Source: DAOUAJ01 sp034433615
GTDB lineage: Bacteria; Chloroflexota; Anaerolineae; DUEN01
Direction of reading: 5' to 3'
Length of the DNA: 35,827 nt
Assembly: GCA_034433615.1 (NCBI GenBank)
Contig: DAOUAJ010000371.1
Coordinates: 1 to 35,827, forward strand
Below the pieces are notes generated by a model that was given only the letters and a program-made list of their open reading frames with translations, was not told the origin of the DNA and ran no database searches. Positions 30,954 to 35,827 of this stretch are shown here, piece after piece (the stretch's first letter is position 1; the number at the start of each line of letters is the position of its first letter). Position numbers and translations under genes: made by a program.

Positions 30954-31880
30954 TCAAAGAACGGTTGCAACCTCCAACTCAGAGGCAGGAGACACCGCAA
31001 CGCCGTCGGCAACCAGCACCGGCTTCAGCGCCGCGATGGCCACCTCGACCATGCTGAGGTCAGGCTCGCGCGTGGTCAGGCGTTGCAGGATCAGTCCGGG
31101 GAGAATGAACAGCCTGACCACCGGGTGGGCCTGATGATTGGCGGCGAAGCGTATGAACTCGTAGGCGATGCCCGCCACCACCGGGATCATCAAGATGCGG
31201 GATGGCAGACGCAGGTACCACTGGGGGAACTGGAACGGGATGTGAAAGAGGATGGCGAGCACCAACACGAACAGGAGAAAGCTCGTGCCGCAGCGGGCGT
31301 GCGCGGTGGAAAACCGGGCCACCACCGAGGGCTCCAGCTCAGCCCCGGCCTCAAAGGCGTTGATCGTCTTGTGTTCTGCCCCGTGATAGGCGAACACGCG
31401 TCGGATGTCAGGCGCCAGACCGATCAGCCACACATAAGCCAGGAACAGAGCCAGTCGCACGACCCCTTCGACCCCACTGCTGATCATTGGAGACACCCCG
31501 AAACGCTCCAGCCACTGCGCCAACGCCGAGGGGATCAAAAAGAAGATGCCCACGCCCACCGCCAACGACCCGGCGATCGTGGTCCAGGCCATCGGGCCGG
31601 TGAACTCGACCTTTTCTTCCGTCAACGCGATCTCAGCCGACCAGAGCAGTGTGCGCATCCCCAGCACCAGGGCATCCCACAGCGCGGTCAACCCCCGGAC
31701 AAAAGGCCACTTCCCCCATTGACTGCGATAAACGCGCGCGGTCAGCGGCTCCTGGTGCAAGACGATCTTCCCCTGTGGGTCTCGCACGGCCACAGCCATG
31801 TGCGTGTGGCCGCGCATCATCACCCCTTCGATCACCGCCTGACCGCCGTAGTAAAACTTTGCCACGCCAACATCCCCCAT
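30954..31880 (-). CDS. DUF1385 membrane protein (YqhQ-like)
   Basis: 308 residues. The family hallmark YYGGQAVIEGVMMRG is at the N-terminus (about 10-24). Later come the AYHGAEHKTINAFE and ARFSTAHARCGTSFLLFV motifs, with four to five membrane helices around 100-250. The conserved His and Glu residues suggest a metal site, but no biochemical role is established for the family. It has a strong promoter only about 14 bases upstream of the ATG, giving a very short leader; a GTG at 31865 with GGGGGA before it is an alternative start. Confidence 0.9.
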   Translation of the reverse strand: MGDVGVAKFYYGGQAVIEGVMMRGHTHMAVAVRDPQGKIVLHQEPLTARVYRSQWGKWPFVRGLTALWDALVLGMRTLLWSAEIALTEEKVEFTGPMAWTTIAGSLAVGVGIFFLIPSALAQWLERFGVSPMISSGVEGVVRLALFLAYVWLIGLAPDIRRVFAYHGAEHKTINAFEAGAELEPSVVARFSTAHARCGTSFLLFVLVLAILFHIPFQFPQWYLRLPSRILMIPVVAGIAYEFIRFAANHQAHPVVRLFILPGLILQRLTTREPDLSMVEVAIAALKPVLVADGVAVSPASELEVATVL

Positions 31881-31893
31881 TGAAGTAAGCCCG

Positions 31894-31922
31894 ATTTTAC
31901 ACGCACCGCCAGCCTATGTCAA
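31894..31922 (-). promoter_or_regulatory. Promoter of the DUF1385 gene
   Basis: On the minus strand a perfect TTGACA (31922-31917) and TAAAAT (31899-31894) are 17 bases apart. Transcription should start near 31887, about 7 bases before the ATG. Confidence 0.75.
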
Positions 31923-31955
31923 CTGCACCCCGTCACACCACAGACGGGTGGCCTA

Positions 31956-31984
31956 TTGCTAGGTGCGACAACTTGCGCTATGAT
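31956..31984 (+). promoter_or_regulatory. Promoter of the membrane-protein pair
   Basis: TTGCTA (31956-31961) and TATGAT (31979-31984) are 17 bases apart and diverge from the DUF1385 promoter. The leader to the ATG at 32152 is about 160 bases and holds three palindromes. Confidence 0.6.
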
Positions 31985-32051
31985 CCCACCTGTAAGGAAT
32001 CACAAGCTTTCGCTAAGGAGAGAATAGAAGTGCACGCTGCGGTCAACTGTA

Positions 32052-32134
32052 GGAGAATTCTCCATGAACTTGCGTTCACCAACGTTCGGATGAAAATGCT
32101 GGTGAACGTAGGACAAATTTCAAATTTGTCCTAC
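32052..32134. repeat. Three stacked palindromes in a 5' leader
   Basis: In order: GGAGAATTCTCC (32052-32063, perfect), CGTTCACCA with TGGTGAACG (32073-32081 and 32100-32108), and GTAGGACAAATTT with its complement (32108-32120 and 32122-32134). The last ends 7 bases before the ribosome site of the next gene and is followed by ATTTTC, so it could block or end transcription or translation. Confidence 0.7.
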
Positions 32135-32151
32135 ATTTTCAGAGGAGTCCG

Positions 32152-33648
32152 ATGAGCACAGAGATTCCTCCTCAGTACAAGGGGATCACCCTGGCCCACG
32201 TGTGGTTGGCGCTCCCCACCCTGGTGCTGCTTTCCGCCGTCTGGGGATCAGGCGAGATCGCCCCCAACGACTTTTGGTGGCATATCCGCACGGGCCAGAT
32301 CATCCTGGAGACCAGGCAGATCCCACACGTAGATCTGTACACGTTCACCCACGCTGGCGAGCCATGGACATACCAGGCATGGCTCATGCAGATCGGGCTG
32401 TACCTGATCTATCGGCTCGGTGGCGCCCCTCTTACCCTTTTCGTCCACGGGCTGGTGATTGTGAGTGGCTACCTGCTCCTGCAAAGGGAGCTTCTGCAGA
32501 TCACGCGGCACAATGCGCGTCTGGCCTCTGCCATCACCATTGGCGCGGCCGCGCTTAGCATGCCAAATTGGGCAGTCCGGCCTCAAAGCATTTCCTTCCC
32601 TCTCTTTAGCCTGACCCTGTTTGTGCTTCTCCGCTATCGGCGACAAAGAGGCCATTTCCTGTGGTGGCTCCCTTTGATTTTCCTGATTTGGGTTAACACG
32701 CACGGCGGGTTCATTTTCGGGCTGATCCTGCTGGGATGCTTCGTGATCAGTCAGATTTGGGATACCCGTCATGCCGGTGAGCCGTTGCCCACACGCAAAG
32801 TGCTGTTCCCAAGCGCTCTGGTGTTGATCGTGTTGGCTGCCAACCCCACCGGGCCGTTGGGAATTGCTGACTACGTGCTCGGATTTGTGCGCCACACCGC
32901 CACGCGGACGCTTAACATCGAGTTTGCCCCCACTTCCATGGTCACCCTTCCTGGGGCGCTATTCATTGCGGCCGCGCTCATGCTGATTGTGATCCTGGTG
33001 CGGTACAACTACCATCCTGACACGTTCGAATCGCTGGCACTCGTGGCCTTTGGCCTCCTGGCTATGTGGGCGATCCGTAATCCCCCCTGGTTTGGATTCG
33101 TGGCTGCCCCGGTCGCGGCGGCCGCGCTTACCCAGACACCTCAAAGTGCGCCAGTGGCATATCCCGGACGACGTTGGGTCAACGCTCTGTTCCTTGTCAT
33201 CCTGGTCGGCATCGCCGTCATCACCCTCCCCTGGCTGCGTAGCGCCTTCCCGGCCTGGAGTAATCGCCGCGGCGTGATCGAGAAATACACCCCAATCGTT
33301 GCCACTGTCTATATATGTGACAATCTGCCTGCCGAAGCCCGCATCTTTAATGAGATGTCATACGGCAGCTACATGATCTGGGGTTGCCCACGGCTTCCTG
33401 TCTTCATTGACACACGCATGGAGCTGTACTCCATGCAAGAATGGGAAGAATACCTCGCGATCAGTATTGGGCGGTACGACTGGCAGCGGTTACTGGATCA
33501 GCATGGGATTACCCACCTGCTGTTGAACCGCAAGGTCCAGACGTACTTGATCGCCGCCGCAGCAGAATCACCATGCTGGAAGGAGGTGTACCGCGATGAC
33601 GTAAGCGTGGTGTTCACACGCACGGAGAGCGAATTGTGCCCGAGATAG
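32152..33648 (+). CDS. Polytopic membrane protein, possible GT-C type glycosyltransferase
   Basis: 498 residues with about ten hydrophobic helices and a soluble C-terminal end (about 380-498). The first loop, after helix 1, contains DFWWHIRTGQ and later DLYTFTHAGEPW, with an acidic residue soon after the first helix as in GT-C enzymes. The tail has RIFNEMSYGSYMIWG and VFIDTRMELY. I do not recognise a named family; proteins of this shape often modify surface polymers with lipid-linked sugars. AGAGGAG lies 6 bases before the ATG. It overlaps the next gene by 13 bases, so the two should work together. Confidence 0.75.
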   Translation: MSTEIPPQYKGITLAHVWLALPTLVLLSAVWGSGEIAPNDFWWHIRTGQIILETRQIPHVDLYTFTHAGEPWTYQAWLMQIGLYLIYRLGGAPLTLFVHGLVIVSGYLLLQRELLQITRHNARLASAITIGAAALSMPNWAVRPQSISFPLFSLTLFVLLRYRRQRGHFLWWLPLIFLIWVNTHGGFIFGLILLGCFVISQIWDTRHAGEPLPTRKVLFPSALVLIVLAANPTGPLGIADYVLGFVRHTATRTLNIEFAPTSMVTLPGALFIAAALMLIVILVRYNYHPDTFESLALVAFGLLAMWAIRNPPWFGFVAAPVAAAALTQTPQSAPVAYPGRRWVNALFLVILVGIAVITLPWLRSAFPAWSNRRGVIEKYTPIVATVYICDNLPAEARIFNEMSYGSYMIWGCPRLPVFIDTRMELYSMQEWEEYLAISIGRYDWQRLLDQHGITHLLLNRKVQTYLIAAAAESPCWKEVYRDDVSVVFTRTESELCPR

Positions 33649-34808
33649 TGGCGCGCCAGAGACGGTGGCTCGTGAGATTGGGGCTGGTCATAGCTCTGGC
33701 TATGTTAGCCCGGCAGATAGGGCGCTGGGCCGCCTCAGGCTTTGTCCTCCAGGTGGACGATTTTGTCGAGTACTGGGCTGCCGGTCGCCTTTTCTTGTCC
33801 GGTGGCAATCCGTATGACCCGACCGCGCTCCTCGAGCTTCAACGCGCCGTCGGTTGGGGAAAGCCACAGGCCTTGATGATGTGGAACCCTCCATGGATTC
33901 TCGCGCTGATCGTGCCGTTTAGCCTGCTGCCTTACCCAATAGCCCGCATCGCCTGGTTTGTGCTGCACGTAGTCCTCACAGTCCTTGGCGGTGGGCTCTT
34001 GTGGCGCTCTTATCGCCCTTGGGATTTATGCCTGTGGCCAGGCTGGATCCTTGCCATCTGTTTCCTCCCCACCCTCTTCGCGATTCGCATGGGTCAAATC
34101 GCGCCATTTCTTTTCATCGGGTGGGTGGCTTTCCTCTGGTGGGAAAGGCGTCAGCGTGACATCCTGGCAGGTGCCTTCCTGACCCTCGTCACCCTTAAAC
34201 CCTATCTCTTTTACCTGTTCTGGCTATTTTTCATCCTGTGGATCTGGCAAAGGCGGCGTTGGCGCATCTTGATCGGCCTGGGCATCACGTTTATCCTGGC
34301 TATCGGTGTGCTCATGGTGCATTCACCTGCTCTGCCTGCTCAATACCTGGCCGCTATGAGCGATGAGCCGCCATTGTATTGGGCCACACCGACACCAGGA
34401 ATGCTGCTGCGACTCCTCTTAGGTGTGGATCGGCTGTGGCTTCAATTCGTGCCTTCTTTTGTAGGGGGACTTATTGGCCTCTATCTTGCCCGCCGTTGGG
34501 GCACACAATGGACCTGGCAAAGTGCTGGCCCCCTCATCTTACTTCTGTCCATCAATACAACCTCTTTCGGCTGGTCATTTGATCAGGTGATAGGGCTCCC
34601 GGCGATCATCCGCTCGGCTACCTATACTCTGGGGGCGAGGCGGTGGCGATGGTGGGCCTGGCTGGCAGCGTTTGGATTGATAGAAGCCCTGACCCTGGTT
34701 CAAAACATGAGGGGTGTTAATGAGATATGGTTCGTGTGGCTGGCCCCCGCCTGGCTACTTCTCTATTTGCTGTCACTGCCGCCCGAAAGGTGGGTGACTG
34801 ATACATGA
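33636..34808 (+). CDS. GT87-like integral membrane glycosyltransferase (DUF2029)
   Basis: 390 residues, nine to ten membrane helices. The GT87/DUF2029 signature is present: an acidic pair in the first external loop (VDDFVEYWAAGRLFLSGGNPYD) shown here in two parts, VDDFVEYWAAG and RLFLSGGNPYD, then MMWNPPW. Known GT87 enzymes are polyprenyl-phosphate-mannose-dependent mannosyltransferases (such as PimE in actinobacteria); the donor and acceptor here are unknown. It starts at GTG 33636 inside the previous gene; a second in-frame GTG at 33648 is possible. Likely role: surface glycan or glycolipid assembly. Confidence 0.82.
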   Translation: MPEIVARQRRWLVRLGLVIALAMLARQIGRWAASGFVLQVDDFVEYWAAGRLFLSGGNPYDPTALLELQRAVGWGKPQALMMWNPPWILALIVPFSLLPYPIARIAWFVLHVVLTVLGGGLLWRSYRPWDLCLWPGWILAICFLPTLFAIRMGQIAPFLFIGWVAFLWWERRQRDILAGAFLTLVTLKPYLFYLFWLFFILWIWQRRRWRILIGLGITFILAIGVLMVHSPALPAQYLAAMSDEPPLYWATPTPGMLLRLLLGVDRLWLQFVPSFVGGLIGLYLARRWGTQWTWQSAGPLILLLSINTTSFGWSFDQVIGLPAIIRSATYTLGARRWRWWAWLAAFGLIEALTLVQNMRGVNEIWFVWLAPAWLLLYLLSLPPERWVTDT

Positions 34809-35258
34809 TGTACCGCCACCCCTGACCCTCGGTCAGCACGCAAGAGGGTGGCCCAAGCCGGGTGTGGCGCCACGGCGGGGAAAACGGGATCACGAAGTCG
34901 CGAAGGGACGCGAAGGGACGCGAAGGACTGCGAAGGCGCCTTCGCGCTCTTCGCGCTTCATGATCTTCGCGTGGCCTCGTGTCTTCGTGGTCCAAACCCC
35001 CATTTCCGGTGATCCCGGCGCTGCTTCCAGTACCTCAATACCATGTTTCCCCAGGGCATCCCCAACCGGAGTACCATATGAGACCCAACCACAACATGCG
35101 TATACTGGAACCGTAAGCGATTAAGAGCGAACATCGGTCAATCCAGTTCGGAATTCGGGTTGCGGGTTGCGGAATTGAATTCCGAAATCCGCAATCCCAA
35201 ATCCGCAATATCGGTCGTCATGTACGGCCATAATCATCAATGATCAGGAGGATTCCAA
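34809..35258. other. Non-coding gap filled by repeat remains
   Basis: 450 bases with no supported gene. It holds the 99-base inverted repeat at 34891-34989 and a second imperfect one at about 35147-35212, where GGGTTGCGGGTTGCGGAATT faces units of AATCCGCAATCCC. No promoter for the pilin gene was recognised with confidence. Confidence 0.6.
34891..34989. repeat. Imperfect 99-base inverted repeat built from 10-base units
   Basis: The outer arms are CACGAAG (34891-34897) and CTTCGTG (34983-34989). The left half has tandem CGAAGGGACG units (34901-34930, the third diverged), the right half CTTCGCG units. The centre is a perfect 16-base palindrome, GCGAAGGCGCCTTCGC (34930-34945). Confidence 0.75.
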
Positions 35259-35465
35259 ATGCGTACCTTAATTGATCTGCTCACCTGGGTGAGACTCTGG
35301 TTGAACCTGCAGGGTGAGGAAAGTGGCCAGGACCTGGCTGAGTACGGCCTCATCATCGCCTTGATCGCGGTCGTGGCTGTTGCTGCCCTGGGGGTGCTCG
35401 GTAGCAACATTACGACTCTGCTTTCACAAATCGGTGGATACCTGGGAGGCCAGGCTCCCGAGTAA
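35259..35465 (+). CDS. flp: Flp/Fap-type pilin
   Basis: The major subunit of a tight-adherence (Tad) pilus. 68 residues, start backed by AGGAGG. A 23-residue leader ends in Gly23, the processing site for the TadV/CpaA peptidase. Mature residues begin QDLAEYGLIIALIAVVAVAA, with the essential Glu at +5 (Glu28) and Tyr next to it. The hydrophobic helix (about 30-50) is followed by a short polar end. A terminator and then a TadE-like gene follow; the rest of the tad locus presumably lies beyond the right edge. Confidence 0.92.
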   Translation: MRTLIDLLTWVRLWLNLQGEESGQDLAEYGLIIALIAVVAVAALGVLGSNITTLLSQIGGYLGGQAPE

Positions 35466-35501
35466 TCTCTGCTTGAACAACCAGATTCACACACAAGGCA
35501 C

Positions 35502-35537
35502 AAGGGAGTCCTGGGTAAACAACCCAGGACTCCCTTT
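35502..35537 (+). terminator. Terminator hairpin after flp
   Basis: AAGGGAGTCCTGGGT (35502-35516) pairs perfectly with ACCCAGGACTCCCTT (35522-35536) around a 5-base loop and is followed by a very short T run. It probably sets pilin message above that of the downstream genes. Confidence 0.8.
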
Positions 35538-35574
35538 GCTACCAATGACTGCATGTTAAAGGAATCCTCAAAAT

Positions 35575-35827
35575 ATGCGCCGACAACAGGGGCAGAACGT
35601 TGCCGAATTAGCTCTTGTACTACCACTGCTCCTAATCATCATCGGCCTGACTTTGGACATGGGGCGCGGCCTGCAGGCCTACATCGTGCTCAACAACGCT
35701 GCCCGCGAGGCCGCCCGCTACGCTTCCACCCATCCCACCAACACGAGCGGGATCACCAATGTGGCCCTGGCGGAACTGCAACGCGGCGGCCTGACGCCCG
35801 GCAACGCAACGGTCAACAAGACCGGCA
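35575..35827 (+). CDS. TadE-like pseudopilin/minor pilus protein (cut by right edge)
   Basis: 84 codons are present from the ATG at 35575. The start MRRQQGQNVAELALVLPLLL has the class III-like G/Q cleavage region with Glu at +5 and a hydrophobic stretch, and then GLTLDMGRGLQAYIVLNNAA continues as in TadE (Pfam TadE): 'D.gr....y..l.naareaaRya'. TadE-type proteins are minor components of Tad pilus machines. It lies 110 bases after flp, past the terminator. The remainder is outside the window. Confidence 0.85.
   Translation, partial: MRRQQGQNVAELALVLPLLLIIIGLTLDMGRGLQAYIVLNNAAREAARYASTHPTNTSGITNVALAELQRGGLTPGNATVNKTG

Noticed and set aside
31916..32155. 79-residue plus-strand frame ahead of the membrane protein
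   Set aside because: It spans the promoter and three palindromes and shows no domain; the ribosome site belongs to the ATG at 32152.
35237..35626. Minus-strand 129-residue frame
   Set aside because: Antisense to the Flp pilin, its terminator and the TadE start.

Overview
The window reads as chromosomal DNA from a GC-rich, free-living bacterium, most likely a member of the Chloroflexota (Anaerolineae/Caldilineae-like). This is an inference from content, since no rRNA is present. The pointers are a secreted protein with Thr-Pro-Thr-Arg linkers joining DNRLRE and GEVED domains, a LysJ/ArgD-type aminotransferase, Flp/TadE pilus genes, a GT87 membrane glycosyltransferase, and many eroded intergenic hairpin repeats. 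I see no prophage, transposase, CRISPR array or tRNA. There is one stable RNA gene, a tmRNA.

Layout. (1) 1-3600: a secreted repeat-linker protein cut by the left edge (minus) and a cysteine desulfurase (minus), followed by a repeat-rich gap. (2) 3605-5600: a GH1 beta-glycosidase, then ssrA with its own promoter and a textbook terminator. (3) 5676-9464: an iron-uptake operon, fur-feoA-feoB-feoC-like, followed by a winged-helix regulator with a degenerate receiver domain and an apparently leaderless promoter. (4) 9655-10598: three very small proteins (PRC-barrel, zinc ribbon, rubredoxin-like with an acidic tail). (5) 10707-15085: lysine 2,3-aminomutase translationally coupled to a D-Ala-D-Ala-ligase-like ATP-grasp enzyme, a broken ribbon-helix-helix antitoxin-like gene with a palindromic promoter, and an ArgD/LysJ-type aminotransferase. 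(6) 15278-23263: the nusA-ylxR-infB-rbfA-nrnA-truB-ribF translation/RNA operon. It has no rimP in front of nusA, and its last gene is a RibF-archease fusion. (7) 23341-26089 (minus): gdpD, a CBS-ACT gene, and two overlapping ThyX-like genes that each carry a different part of the enzyme. (8) 26409-31880 (minus): era, a queuosine-precursor-transporter-like gene coupled to pckA, malate dehydrogenase, and a DUF1385 membrane protein. (9) 32152-35827: two membrane proteins, the second GT87-like, a degenerate-repeat gap, then an Flp pilin and a TadE-like protein cut by the right edge.

How the genes work together. The feo cluster imports ferrous iron under a Fur-family regulator. The iron-sulfur side is served by the cysteine desulfurase and by a radical-SAM aminomutase. 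The nusA-infB block handles transcription elongation, translation initiation, small-subunit maturation, tRNA pseudouridylation and flavin synthesis. FAD made by RibF is also the cofactor of ThyX, whose genes converge on ribF. PckA and Mdh form a malate/oxaloacetate/PEP node. The most unusual items are the ribF-archease fusion, the two-gene ThyX, the kamA plus ATP-grasp pair, and the layered intergenic repeats, one of which sits inside a thyX coding sequence.
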